Assembly (NCBI RefSeq): GCF_900312815.1
Contig: NZ_OMPE01000005.1
Span: 1 to 64,000, forward strand
DNA: 64,000 nucleotides
Reading direction: 5' to 3'
From: Aquimarina sp. AU474
GTDB taxonomy: Bacteria; Bacteroidota; Bacteroidia; Flavobacteriales; Flavobacteriaceae
Below, one piece after another: positions 29,634-39,501 of this stretch (the stretch's first letter is position 1; every line of letters begins with the position of its first letter). The translations under genes were made by a program, and so were the position numbers. The notes beneath the pieces are model-generated. The model saw only the letters and a program-made list of their open reading frames with translations. It had not been told where the DNA came from and did not search any database.

Positions 29634-31232
29634 TTAATTACAATTCTGTATAAACTCCCATGGTTTACCATCACCTGTATTTGCAGATGGTATATCTCCT
29701 TGTGTCCACCATTTTGCTCTATACAAAGCATTTTGATATACAGTTTCTACACCTCCAGTATAAGCCGTAGAAGAATTCCATTGACTAGAAGTACAGCTAC
29801 CTGTTCCTCCTCCATCTCCATCGCCGTCTCCGCCACCATCACCGCCGCCATCGCCGCCACTACAATTGCTTACAAATTCCCATGGTTGTCCGTTACCTGT
29901 ACTTGAACTTGGATTGTTTCCTTGTGTCCACCATTTTGCTCTATACAATTTATTTTGTTCTATAGCTTCTTGACCGCCATTATATACAGTTGCACTGCTC
30001 CACTGTGCGGCATTATCACAACCAGTACCATTACCACCGCCATCACCGCCGCCATCACCACCACCGGTGTAGGGAGATTCTGGGTAATTCTCTGCGTTTG
30101 CAATCGCTTGAGATGTAGATATCCCATTAAGCACCTGGCTAGCAATATGTAGATATCCATAAGCCGAAGATGAACCTCCACTTAATAACATTTGCCAAAT
30201 CATAATCCCATCATTGTTCGTGTTATTGGAAGCAATATGAGCAGAAAGATCTGCCATGCTATCATAAGTATAAGTGTAGTACGGTCCCCAAGGTTCGTTA
30301 GGATAATGTGTTCCTGCTGCAATTGAGAAACCATATTTTCCTGCATAATGTTTGTATGCATCATACATGATTTTTCTGTTCGTAGCGGCACCTGTATTAT
30401 AACCTTGGTATGCGATTAAATCTATTTTATCTCCAACAGCTTCCATAACTGGTATCATATGACCCGTAGTCGCAAATCCAAATAAACTAATAGCTTGATT
30501 TGGTGTAGTTGCATTGTACAAGTTCGCATCAGATTCTCCTGATAAAGTATTTCGATTACTGTGTGCAAAAGGAGATGAAGGATCATCATTATTTACACCT
30601 CCCAAAGCACCAACTCCTGCAGGTGCACAGGCAAGAAGATATTGTCCTTTAGGCATAATAGCTCGGGAGTTATTAAAAAAATCAATAAATCTCTGAACAT
30701 TAATGGGATCACCTATAGTTGCAAAACTACCATTGGGTTCAAAATCCCAATCAATTCCTTCAAACCCCATATCATCTACCAAATCCTTTATTTGTTGATA
30801 ATTGATATCATAAGCAGCATCCGAACCCCAGTAAGTTTCTCCACCTATCGATAATATTACTTTAGTACCCTTAGATTTTAAGGCCGCCACAGATCCTTTT
30901 AGAGTTGCTCCGCCATATGGTGTTTGAATCCCTGTATTGGTAATATCCAAAGATCCTTTTTGGTATCTAAGGTTAGGTCTGGCAAAAGCTAAGAATACAT
31001 GAGTTACATGTTCAGGAATATCTCTTAACTTAGATCCGTTATCTCCAGATGTCCAACTCTCTGACCAGGAAGGGAAATATCCTAATATTATTGGTTCACT
31101 AATCGAAGATTTGGTTGCATTTAATTCGATTTCGCCTAAGTTTTCACTTTCTATAAAGCTTTCGTTCGAGCATGATGAAAATAGCATTGGTAAAATGGCT
31201 ATTCCGAAAATAAGATTTTTAAAAAAGTTCAT
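29634..31232 (-). CDS. GH18 chitinase lipoprotein with two CBM5/12 modules
   Basis: A 532-residue lipoprotein (signal FGIAILPMLFSSC, lipobox Cys21). GH18 spans about 47-370 with catalytic FEGIDWDFE at 157-165; the acid Glu165 and Asp161/Asp163 are kept, but the first Asp of the usual DxxDxDxE is Glu158. Two CBM5/12 chitin-binding modules follow (406-457 and 480-531, each with KWWTQG), joined by Gly/Asp-rich linkers at 390-403 and 458-478. Attached to the cell surface by lipid, it would hold and trim chitin chains near the SusCD importer. It is followed by a terminator and precedes the T9SS chitinase. Confidence 0.93.
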   Translation of the reverse strand: MNFFKNLIFGIAILPMLFSSCSNESFIESENLGEIELNATKSSISEPIILGYFPSWSESWTSGDNGSKLRDIPEHVTHVFLAFARPNLRYQKGSLDITNTGIQTPYGGATLKGSVAALKSKGTKVILSIGGETYWGSDAAYDINYQQIKDLVDDMGFEGIDWDFEPNGSFATIGDPINVQRFIDFFNNSRAIMPKGQYLLACAPAGVGALGGVNNDDPSSPFAHSNRNTLSGESDANLYNATTPNQAISLFGFATTGHMIPVMEAVGDKIDLIAYQGYNTGAATNRKIMYDAYKHYAGKYGFSIAAGTHYPNEPWGPYYTYTYDSMADLSAHIASNNTNNDGIMIWQMLLSGGSSSAYGYLHIASQVLNGISTSQAIANAENYPESPYTGGGDGGGDGGGNGTGCDNAAQWSSATVYNGGQEAIEQNKLYRAKWWTQGNNPSSSTGNGQPWEFVSNCSGGDGGGDGGGDGDGDGGGTGSCTSSQWNSSTAYTGGVETVYQNALYRAKWWTQGDIPSANTGDGKPWEFIQNCN

Positions 31233-31266
31233 AAAATGTTTGTGTTAAAGGTTAATAATTATGTTA

Positions 31267-31281
31267 ACTATCATTGATAGT
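31267..31281. promoter_or_regulatory. Palindrome upstream of the lipoprotein chitinase
   Basis: ACTATCATTGATAGT is a perfect dyad with 7-base arms around one central T, 35 bases upstream of the chitinase start on the minus strand. It could be an operator or a leader element. No match elsewhere in the window was obvious to me. Confidence 0.35.
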
Positions 31282-31377
31282 ATAGTTTCTATTCATATTA
31301 TTTTTTATGTACAGTATATGTTGAGTTTATATTTTTGAATTCATGGAGATGTATCATGTGTTCTATCGCATATAGTT

Positions 31378-33294
31378 CTATTTCTTATTTTTGATAATAT
31401 CATTTACTACATCTGGATTTAGTAGTGTAGATGTATCTCCTATGCTTGCTATATCGTTATTTGCTATTTTTCTTAGTATTCTTCGCATGATTTTACCACT
31501 TCGTGTTTTAGGAAGCCCTGTTACGATTTGAATCTTATCAGGTTTTGCTATTGGTCCAACCAAACGAGAAACTATTTCTTTTATTTCTTTGTGTAAATTT
31601 TCTTCTTTCTCATCTTTATCATAAGTGATAACGTATGCATATAGTGCATTACCTTTAATCTCATGAGGATAACTCACCAAAGCGCTCTCTACCACCAAAG
31701 GGTGCTGATTAATAGCATTTTCTATAGGAGCAGTACCCAAATTATGACCTGATACAATAATTACATCATCTACACGCCCCGTAATCCTATAATTTCCGTC
31801 TATATCCCTTAATGCACCATCCCCTGGAAAGTAATAGCCCGGATAAGCCGAAAAATAAACCTTTTTATATCGGTTGTGATCACCATAAATTGTTCGTGCC
31901 ATTCCGGGCCAGGGGAACTTTATTGCAAGGATTCCTTCTGCTTCTTTTTCAGATAATTCTGTTCCTTTAGGAGTGAGTAATGTTGGTTGTATTCCTGGTA
32001 AGGGTAATGTTGCAAATGTTGATTTTTGCGGTGTAACTCCTGCTAATGAGGAAATCATAATCCCACCTGTTTCTGTCTGCCACCATGTATCTACAATGGG
32101 GCAATTATTGTTTCCTACTATATCATTGTACCATTGCCATGCTTCAACATTAATAGGCTCTCCAACGGTTCCTAACACTTTAAGACAAGAGAGATCATAT
32201 TTTTCAACCAGTGATGAAGGATGTTTTTTTAAAGCTCTAATAGCTGTTGGTGCTGTGTAAAAATGTGATACTTGATGTTTTTCGCACACCTGCCAAAATC
32301 GATCATACCCTGGATAATTCGGTATCCCTTCAAAAATGACTGATGTAGCCCCAACTGCCAATGGCCCATATACGATATAACTATGCCCTGTGATCCACCC
32401 TATATCGGCAGTACACCAATAGATATCACCTTGTTGATACTGAAATACATTCAAAAAAGAGAAAGATGTATATACCATATAACCCGCAATAGTATGCACC
32501 ATACCTTTGGGTTTTCCTGTAGATCCAGAAGTATACAAAATAAACAAAGGATCCTCGGCGTCCATAATTTCTGCTTCACAATAATTAGAAACATCCATTG
32601 ACTCAAGATGCCACCAAGAATCTCTGCCAGGTACCCAGTGAATATCTTGAGCCGTATTTTTAAGAATGATTGTAGATTCGATGATAGGGCATCTTTTTAA
32701 TGCTTCATCGACAATGTTTTTTAAAGGGATGTTTTTGGTTCCTCTATATGCTCCATCTGCCGTTATCAACATTTTACAGGAAGAGTCATTTATTCTGGTT
32801 GCCAGTGCTTCAGAAGAAAATCCAGCAAATACAATAGAATGAACAGCCCCTATCCGGGCACAGGCCAACATTGCAACCGTAAGTTCAACCACCATTGGCA
32901 TATATATACATACTCGATCTCCTTTTTGAATACCTTTATTTTTAAGTACATTGGCAAATTGACAAACCTTTGCATGCAATTCTCGGTACGTATATTTCTT
33001 TGAAGGTTGACTGGGATCATTCGGCTCCCAAATAATTGCTGTTTGATCGGCTCTAAACTCTAAGTGTCTATCTAGGCAATTTTCGGTAATATTAAGTTTA
33101 GCATTCGTAAACCATTTTGTTGTTGGAATTTCCCAATCATATGCTAATACTTTATCCCATTTTTGATGCCAAACAAAAGTATTTGCTATTTCTGACCAAA
33201 AAGATTCTGGGTCTTTTACACTTTGTTCATATTTTGTATGATAATCTTCATATGAAGAAATCATTTTTAATTCATTTTTTTGATCTGTTTCCAT
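31378..33294 (-). CDS. acs: Acetyl-CoA synthetase
   Basis: A 638-residue AMP-forming acetate:CoA ligase of normal length. ILYTSGSTGKPKG is the ATP loop, DTWWQTETGG the acyl pocket motif, and KTRSGKIMRRILRKI near the C terminus carries the acetylatable lysine. It converts acetate, ATP and CoA to acetyl-CoA. In this locus it would recover the acetate freed when GlcNAc units are deacetylated. It lies 11 bases after the GH20 gene on the same strand and is probably in one operon with it. Confidence 0.95.
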   Translation of the reverse strand: METDQKNELKMISSYEDYHTKYEQSVKDPESFWSEIANTFVWHQKWDKVLAYDWEIPTTKWFTNAKLNITENCLDRHLEFRADQTAIIWEPNDPSQPSKKYTYRELHAKVCQFANVLKNKGIQKGDRVCIYMPMVVELTVAMLACARIGAVHSIVFAGFSSEALATRINDSSCKMLITADGAYRGTKNIPLKNIVDEALKRCPIIESTIILKNTAQDIHWVPGRDSWWHLESMDVSNYCEAEIMDAEDPLFILYTSGSTGKPKGMVHTIAGYMVYTSFSFLNVFQYQQGDIYWCTADIGWITGHSYIVYGPLAVGATSVIFEGIPNYPGYDRFWQVCEKHQVSHFYTAPTAIRALKKHPSSLVEKYDLSCLKVLGTVGEPINVEAWQWYNDIVGNNNCPIVDTWWQTETGGIMISSLAGVTPQKSTFATLPLPGIQPTLLTPKGTELSEKEAEGILAIKFPWPGMARTIYGDHNRYKKVYFSAYPGYYFPGDGALRDIDGNYRITGRVDDVIIVSGHNLGTAPIENAINQHPLVVESALVSYPHEIKGNALYAYVITYDKDEKEENLHKEIKEIVSRLVGPIAKPDKIQIVTGLPKTRSGKIMRRILRKIANNDIASIGDTSTLLNPDVVNDIIKNKK

Positions 33295-33305
33295 GCTTTT
33301 GCGGA

Positions 33306-35639
33306 TTATTTTAGAGAAAGATCTGTTTCTGAATTTTGATAATAGATCATATCCTTACCTACGGTATTAAATACGGTGTCTTTTTCTTTCTTATATTTTA
33401 TTTCGACTGTATTCCAATCGGAAGCCCAGCCATCTATTATATTGTTTAGATATACAATTTTAAGCTTATGTTTCCCTTTTTTTAAAGCAATAGAACTAGT
33501 CTCCGGATGTTTTTTTATTGTTTTTTTATAATCTATAACCAATTGATCTGCAATCCATACTTGATCTTGAGTACTAGAAAAGAAATAAACCCCATCTTCC
33601 AAAATATCAATATATCCTTCTATAAATACTGCTTTGAAATTTTCTTCCTTAATAGCATGCCCCCAATCATAAGTATCATTAACATCCTTAATTTCCTTTA
33701 TGGTTTCATAGGTTGTAGTTAGCGTATCATTAATAGTATTAACATCAACAAAATGCCCCATAATAGTTTTTACTTGTAGGCCTTTGGATAATTTTTTGAA
33801 TTGAGACACCGAAGGTATTAGGTCTTCCTTTTTAAGTAATAATTCTCTAGTCATACTCATCTTACCATGAGGTAAAACAGAAGCTATTTTTAGAATTGTT
33901 GTTTCATCAAAAGTCAGTGGTTTTTTATACAATTCGCTATTTTGATTAGGTTCTGACCCATCAACTGTATATACCATCTCTACAGGATGGGTAGTTTCAA
34001 ACTCTAAAGTTTTTTTATCATTAAAAACAATTCGATTAGAAATAGGTCCTTCTGGCAATGGTATATGATAATTAATAGTATATTGATCCAATAGAGGATA
34101 TGTTTTTTCTAATCGTTTAAGAAAGTTTTTGTAATTTTTATTAGTTGTCCAACCTACTTCGGCAATTGCCAAAATCCTTGGATACAACTGATATTCGGCT
34201 ATAGAATCACTATTGCCATGCTCTGCCCAAAAATTACCTTGTAATCCAAGAATATGATGTCGTTTATCTTTATCTATAGCTTTAGGTACAGGTATATAAT
34301 TATATACCTTTTCTAACAGTGTATATCCTCCAAACGCCATTGGCTCTGCAATATGATCCCCTTGATAAAAATTTAAATACGTGTAATCCAAAGGTGTCAT
34401 AATCACATCATGCCCTTTATTTGCCGCCTCTATACCCCCTTCTTCTCCTTGCCAAGACATAATATTAGTGGTTGCTGTAATTCCTCCTTCTAGAATTTCA
34501 TCCCATCCAATCATCTTCTTGTTTCTTTTTTGAAGCATCTCTTCTACTCTAGCCATAAAATAACTTTGTAGTCCTTCTTCATTTTTAAGGCCTTCTTTCT
34601 TTATCTTTTTTTGGCATAACTCACAATCTTTCCAATGTTTCTTTGGTACCTCATCTCCTCCAACATGAAAATATTCGTACGGGAATAATTTTGTCATTTC
34701 ATTAATTACGTCTTCAACAAACACATATACATTTTCTTTTCCGGCGCAAAGAATATTATAATCAATCCCCCAAATTTTTCTGATTTCAAAAGGCCCCTTT
34801 ACGCAAGCCATATCAGGATATGACGCTAAAATCGCTGATGCATGACCAGGAATATCAAATTCTGGTATAACATCTATAAACCTTTCTTTTGCGTATGCTA
34901 CAACCTCCTTAATTTCTTCTTGTGTATAAAACCCATGATACATAGTGTTACTATTATCACCTCTTTTAGCTCCAATTTGAGTAAGTTTCGGGTATTTTTT
35001 GATTTCTATTCGCCAACCTTGATCATCGGTAAGATGCCAATGAAATTTATTTATTTTAAATGATGCAAGAACATCTAATTGTTTCTTTATAAAATCTACG
35101 GAAAAAAAGTGCCTGGAAACATCTAACATGGTTCCACGCCACGCAAATGCAGGTTCATCCTTGATTTCAACTTTTGGAATATGAATGATCAATTCTTCAG
35201 ACTTTTTTTCTTCTGAAATTATAGGGAGTAATTGAACAAAAGATTGCAATCCATAGAAAATTCCTTTTGCCGATTTTGCCTCGATAACTATATGTTCATT
35301 TTTAACATAAAATAGATATCCTTCTTCATTAATATCCAACTCTTTATTTATTACAAGACGGATATTACTTTCTTCTTCCTTCTCCTTATTAATTTGAACT
35401 GAAACACCTGTTAGATACTTTATTTTTTCTACAAAAAGATCTACAACTGGCTGAATGGAAACATCATTAAACTTAAACGAAGTTGTATTTCTTAATTCGA
35501 AAATACCTTCACTTTTTGTAATTGAATTAGGTTTTGGGATAATTGCTACATCTGTGGTTGTTATAATCTCATTTGTCGAAGATGTGGTACAAGATCCAAA
35601 AAGGGTTATGAAGCCAAGCATTGTTATTATTCTTTTCAT
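33306..35639 (-). CDS. GH20 beta-N-acetylhexosaminidase with PA14-like C-terminal domain
   Basis: A 777-residue lipoprotein (lipobox FGSC near residue 17). An N-terminal GH20b domain (about 30-155) leads to the GH20 barrel (about 163-505) with WHLTDDQGWR at 201-210 and the catalytic pair Asp329-Glu330 in HVGGDE. A chitobiase C-terminal-like segment (about 545-600, VYTVDGSEPN) is followed by a PA14-like domain (about 640-760, ending in DGWASDWNTVEIKY). It releases GlcNAc from the non-reducing ends of chitooligosaccharides, probably in the periplasm or at the outer membrane. It directly abuts the kinase gene upstream. Confidence 0.94.
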   Translation of the reverse strand: MKRIITMLGFITLFGSCTTSSTNEIITTTDVAIIPKPNSITKSEGIFELRNTTSFKFNDVSIQPVVDLFVEKIKYLTGVSVQINKEKEEESNIRLVINKELDINEEGYLFYVKNEHIVIEAKSAKGIFYGLQSFVQLLPIISEEKKSEELIIHIPKVEIKDEPAFAWRGTMLDVSRHFFSVDFIKKQLDVLASFKINKFHWHLTDDQGWRIEIKKYPKLTQIGAKRGDNSNTMYHGFYTQEEIKEVVAYAKERFIDVIPEFDIPGHASAILASYPDMACVKGPFEIRKIWGIDYNILCAGKENVYVFVEDVINEMTKLFPYEYFHVGGDEVPKKHWKDCELCQKKIKKEGLKNEEGLQSYFMARVEEMLQKRNKKMIGWDEILEGGITATTNIMSWQGEEGGIEAANKGHDVIMTPLDYTYLNFYQGDHIAEPMAFGGYTLLEKVYNYIPVPKAIDKDKRHHILGLQGNFWAEHGNSDSIAEYQLYPRILAIAEVGWTTNKNYKNFLKRLEKTYPLLDQYTINYHIPLPEGPISNRIVFNDKKTLEFETTHPVEMVYTVDGSEPNQNSELYKKPLTFDETTILKIASVLPHGKMSMTRELLLKKEDLIPSVSQFKKLSKGLQVKTIMGHFVDVNTINDTLTTTYETIKEIKDVNDTYDWGHAIKEENFKAVFIEGYIDILEDGVYFFSSTQDQVWIADQLVIDYKKTIKKHPETSSIALKKGKHKLKIVYLNNIIDGWASDWNTVEIKYKKEKDTVFNTVGKDMIYYQNSETDLSLK

Positions 35640-36518
35640 TTATGATATCTTTTTTAAAGCAGTAGAAGTTGTGTTAGAAATTATAGCGGTAATGAGTTTA
35701 TCTATTGGTTTTTTTATAAAACTCTTGGCATGAAAACCTTTTTCATGTAGCTGGTGATTGATAGTATCCTGAGAATAATATGCAATAGACCCCACAAAAT
35801 GAACAGGAGCATTGGCCAATTCTTTAGCATATAACATCAAATAGTTTTCTATAAATAAGCGAATTCCTTTATCCAATATTTTTTTAATAAATGGATGTTG
35901 GATATGTTTAAAAAGAAAACCAGCATAAGATGCTAAATATCGATTAGGGTATTGCGAATTATATAATTTTTGAAAAAGTATGTTAAGATCCGAATCAAAA
36001 GTATTTTTGAAATCTACTTCAATGTCTTTAGGCATTTGATGTAAATAGAAACTCTTAAGTAGCTCTTTACCAAAATAATTACCGCTTGCATCGTCTGCGA
36101 GAATATAACCTAACGAAGGTACTTTTTGTATCACTTCGATTCCATCAAAATAACAGCAATTAGAACCTGTACCTAAAATAGCTATCACCCCAGGTTGTTT
36201 TGTAGTGGCATGTACGGCTGCAATTATATCCTCATGTATATCAATTAATTCGGCGTTTTTAAAAACAGATAACAAACATGTTTTTATCTTGTTATTTGCT
36301 TTTTCTGTGCCACATCCCGCTCCATAAAAATAGATTTCAGAAACCAAACTCTTCAGATATACAATCTCTGATGATTTGTTAATCGTATTCATAATATCGG
36401 ATTGAGACAATATCAGAGGGTTTACTCCTTCGGTTGCATAGGTTACAATGCGTTTTCCGGTATTATCAATAATTACCCAATCACACTTGGTAGAACCACT
36501 ATCTGCTACTAATATCAT
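35640..36518 (-). CDS. BadF/BadG-family kinase, likely N-acetylglucosamine kinase
   Basis: A 292-residue ASKHA-fold ATPase. LVADSGSTKCDWV at 3-15 is the phosphate 1 loop, GVIAILGTGSNCCYFDG the phosphate 2 region, and ILADDASGNYFGKELL a family signature. Members of this branch phosphorylate GlcNAc or related amino sugars. Set between two GH20 genes and upstream-linked to NagB, it most likely makes GlcNAc-6-phosphate from imported GlcNAc. The stop codon touches the start of the following GH20 gene, which points to one operon. Confidence 0.85.
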   Translation of the reverse strand: MILVADSGSTKCDWVIIDNTGKRIVTYATEGVNPLILSQSDIMNTINKSSEIVYLKSLVSEIYFYGAGCGTEKANNKIKTCLLSVFKNAELIDIHEDIIAAVHATTKQPGVIAILGTGSNCCYFDGIEVIQKVPSLGYILADDASGNYFGKELLKSFYLHQMPKDIEVDFKNTFDSDLNILFQKLYNSQYPNRYLASYAGFLFKHIQHPFIKKILDKGIRLFIENYLMLYAKELANAPVHFVGSIAYYSQDTINHQLHEKGFHAKSFIKKPIDKLITAIISNTTSTALKKIS

Positions 36519-36543
36519 TAGATCCTTTTTTAAAATTAAAAAC

Positions 36544-37410
36544 TTAATATTGAAGTGTTTTAAACTTCTCTATACAACCTCTATCTGCAAGAGTTACATA
36601 GGCTATTTCATAATCGTTACTAAAAGTTATATTGGTTGGTTTTTTCCCCTTTAGAAAAAACTCTTTTACAATTTTTCCATTTGGAGTTAAAACCACTACA
36701 CTACCTTTTCCGTATCGACATACATATAAATTACCTTTAGAGGTACAGCGCATTCCATCCATACCAAAATCTTTAAATCTGGTAAGGAGTTTCTTATTGC
36801 TTAGATTATTATCCTTATCAATATCATATACCCATATATTTCGTTGTATAGATTCATTTACATATAGTTTTTTTCCATCTGGACTTACTTCTATTCCGTT
36901 TGTTGTACCCATATTTTTTTCTAAAAGCTCAAACCCTTTCTCTTTGGTAATTTTCCATAAATTACCAGTCTCATTACTCCAATTTGGATCACTTGCGTAG
37001 ATCGTGCCATTTGGAGCAATTGTTAAATCATTGGGTTGATTAGCCAAAGGCTGATTGGCAAGAACTTTTATCCCTTTAGTAACAAGGTTAATTTTTAAAA
37101 TATTATGATTAGTATAGTCGGCTACATATATATGATCTGTACCTCTATATCTAATTCCATTACCAATACTACCATTAGGTAACTCTACAAAAATCGAAGC
37201 ATTACCATTTTTTGTTATTTTACCAATAGTTCCTTGCCTCTGGAAATTTACCGCATAAATATTGCCTTCACTATCTGTTGCTGGCCCTTCTATACCTTCG
37301 GTAAACTGATCCTCTTCTGTAAAATCTTTACTATCTACATTTAGAGAACACGAAATGAAGAATTGTGCTACAAGTATTGACAAAATAAAATATTTAAGAG
37401 TATTCGCCAT
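36544..37410 (-). CDS. SMP-30/gluconolactonase-like beta-propeller lipoprotein
   Basis: A 288-residue protein with a lipoprotein signal (SILVAQFFISCS, Cys near 21). It has the calcium-dependent six-blade propeller of the SMP-30/Gnl family: EGPATDSEGNIYAVN near 40, NDLTIAPNGTIYASD near 136 and GIEVSPDGKKLYV near 170. Family members hydrolyse sugar lactones. Within a chitin locus that also encodes an AA10 monooxygenase, the natural idea is hydrolysis of the 1,5-lactones left on C1-oxidised chitooligosaccharides. That is inference; many propellers of this kind have no known substrate. Confidence 0.8.
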   Translation of the reverse strand: MANTLKYFILSILVAQFFISCSLNVDSKDFTEEDQFTEGIEGPATDSEGNIYAVNFQRQGTIGKITKNGNASIFVELPNGSIGNGIRYRGTDHIYVADYTNHNILKINLVTKGIKVLANQPLANQPNDLTIAPNGTIYASDPNWSNETGNLWKITKEKGFELLEKNMGTTNGIEVSPDGKKLYVNESIQRNIWVYDIDKDNNLSNKKLLTRFKDFGMDGMRCTSKGNLYVCRYGKGSVVVLTPNGKIVKEFFLKGKKPTNITFSNDYEIAYVTLADRGCIEKFKTLQY

Positions 37411-37414
37411 TTTC

Positions 37415-39457
37415 TTAATAATGAGTATTAATTGCTTTTATCAGAGATTTAAATTCATCTACAATAGCCAATCGAACATTTTGTATTGGCATATCTGCTA
37501 TAACCAAAAGGTCATCTGCTTTTTTTAATTCTTGGACAGTGAATATTTCTTCATTTTTAATTTTTTTAAGTGTCATCTCTGAAAGCATTTCAAGTGTTTT
37601 CGAGAGTTCTAACAATTCATTTAGTATTGGATTTTTTGTACTATCCATTATATTTTGATGATTTTCTTTCCAGAGCGTTAACATCTCTATGATCTCCTCT
37701 TTATTCTCTTGATTTGCCATAAACTTTTGTACTAGTCCAAAAAAACGAATCGTTTGAGGTGTATCGGGAGTGCACGCATCAACAAATAAAGTAAGCGGGT
37801 GAAATGTTTTATAAAATTGACCAACTCGTTCGCGAGCTGTTATCGGTTTACAGACTTCTGATAATACAACAAGATGTTCGATGTCTAACGTTTGAAAAAG
37901 ATTTCTCAATATTTGTCTTCTACTTTTTAAATGTGTTAGACCATGATCTTCTAAAGAGATACTTACAGCATTAAGTCTAGGAATTAAGTTATTGAAATCT
38001 GTAATGGTTTTTTCGGACCAAAATCGTTCTGCAATAGCTGCTGTTCTTGGCCATATTCTAGAATCTATATTTATCGAACTAACCAATTCTGCCCACATAG
38101 TTGCCTCTCCTCCCAGTATATTTTTTAATTGTTGTGGTTTCAAACCATGATCCAAAGGAATAGGATCATTAACATAATGTGTTTTTGTATCAAAGAGTAA
38201 ATCAATATAATATCCTTTTGATAAAATAGATTGATACCCCTTCTTTGCCGATTCGATCATCGCTTCTTTTCCTCTCCAAGAATGAATAACGATATCTTTT
38301 GGTAAATTAGGTTGAAATATCTCATCCCATCCCATCATTATTTTTCCATTCTTTTTCAATATTTCTTGTAATTTAATATTGAAAAAGGTCTGAATTTCAT
38401 GATTGTTTTTCAGGTTGTTTTTTCTCTTAAACTCTTGGATTTTTATATTTTCACCCCAATGCTTCCCTTTGTTTTCGTCTCCTCCGATATGAAAATATTT
38501 ATCAGGAAATAGCACTGCCAATTCTGATATAATAGATTCTAAAAATTCATATGTTTGTTTATTCGTTGGATCTAAAGTAGCATCAAAAACTCCTTTACCG
38601 CGTTCTATATGATATAGTGTATCCTTACTTGCTAATTCGGGATAAGCAGTAAGAATAGCTGTTGCATGGCCAGGAACGTCAATTTCTGGAATCACGCGTA
38701 TTCCCTTATCTGATGCAAATTGAACAACTTCCTTAATTTCTTCCTGAGTATAATACAATCCATCAGAAGCTAATTCTTGCAACTTTGGATAACTTTTTAT
38801 TTCTACTCTAAAACCTTGATCATCGCTTAAATGCCAATGAAACACATTTAATTTCACAGCCGACATAGCCGCTATATTGCGTTTAATAACGTGAACTGGC
38901 TGATAATGCCTTGCAACATCTATCATTAACCCTCTCCAAGGAAATCTTGGCGTATCGGCAATATCTGCTAAAGGAAAAAAAAATGATGTTTTATTATGAG
39001 TTAATAACTGTAATAATGTTTCTAAACCATGTATTGCGCCTAGATCTGTTGTAGCATTTAAAAGAATTTTGGATGCTGTAATTTTTAGTGTATACGACTC
39101 ATCTTCAAATAATTCTAAATCACCCTGGCGTTTTATGCTAATAATAAGATTACTCTTGTGACTATCGCCAACTATATCCTTGTCTATGAATAAGATTCCT
39201 GTTTTTTGATCGATTCTATCCAGAAAATAAGATATGGCCGTATTAATTCTGGGATTATAATCTCCCTTTACATGTACCGAAAAATCATTGGAAAGTACAA
39301 ACTGACCTGTACTTTCCAATGAAATATGTTTAGGCCAAGGCAAAATATTTACATCTCTACTAGTAGTACCAATACTATCTGTCACCCCATAACAAAAGTG
39401 CATCATAGATAGTACCACTATGAAAAAGACTACGATTTTATTTTTTAAATCACACAT
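37415..39457 (-). CDS. GH20 beta-N-acetylhexosaminidase (second)
   Basis: A 680-residue enzyme when started at the ATG at 39457, which gives a clean signal peptide (KIVVFFIVVLSMMHFCYG). The frame also opens with GTG at 39502, overlapping the upstream stop as TAGTG; coupling there is possible but would hide the signal. Motifs are RFPWRGLMIDVARHYQP, WHLSDDQGFRVEI and the catalytic Asp-Glu in HIGGDENKGKHW. It lacks the PA14-like tail of the other GH20 gene and instead ends in a helical region of about 170 residues. It should release GlcNAc from chitooligosaccharides in the periplasm. Two distinct GH20 enzymes suggest different chain lengths or locations. Confidence 0.92.
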   Translation of the reverse strand: MCDLKNKIVVFFIVVLSMMHFCYGVTDSIGTTSRDVNILPWPKHISLESTGQFVLSNDFSVHVKGDYNPRINTAISYFLDRIDQKTGILFIDKDIVGDSHKSNLIISIKRQGDLELFEDESYTLKITASKILLNATTDLGAIHGLETLLQLLTHNKTSFFFPLADIADTPRFPWRGLMIDVARHYQPVHVIKRNIAAMSAVKLNVFHWHLSDDQGFRVEIKSYPKLQELASDGLYYTQEEIKEVVQFASDKGIRVIPEIDVPGHATAILTAYPELASKDTLYHIERGKGVFDATLDPTNKQTYEFLESIISELAVLFPDKYFHIGGDENKGKHWGENIKIQEFKRKNNLKNNHEIQTFFNIKLQEILKKNGKIMMGWDEIFQPNLPKDIVIHSWRGKEAMIESAKKGYQSILSKGYYIDLLFDTKTHYVNDPIPLDHGLKPQQLKNILGGEATMWAELVSSINIDSRIWPRTAAIAERFWSEKTITDFNNLIPRLNAVSISLEDHGLTHLKSRRQILRNLFQTLDIEHLVVLSEVCKPITARERVGQFYKTFHPLTLFVDACTPDTPQTIRFFGLVQKFMANQENKEEIIEMLTLWKENHQNIMDSTKNPILNELLELSKTLEMLSEMTLKKIKNEEIFTVQELKKADDLLVIADMPIQNVRLAIVDEFKSLIKAINTHY

Positions 39458-39501
39458 AATACTTGCATCTTCAAAATTGTAGAGATTAAACTTGCCTGTC
39501 A

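Noticed and set aside
29780..30070. Tandem-like GC-rich repeats considered as a CRISPR or non-coding satellite
   Set aside because: The repeats are in frame and code Gly/Asp linkers between CBM5/12 modules; there are no spacers.
36544..37410. Strictosidine synthase or a cell-wall NHL protein for the propeller gene
   Set aside because: The same fold, but blade motifs and locus context fit the SMP-30/gluconolactonase branch better.
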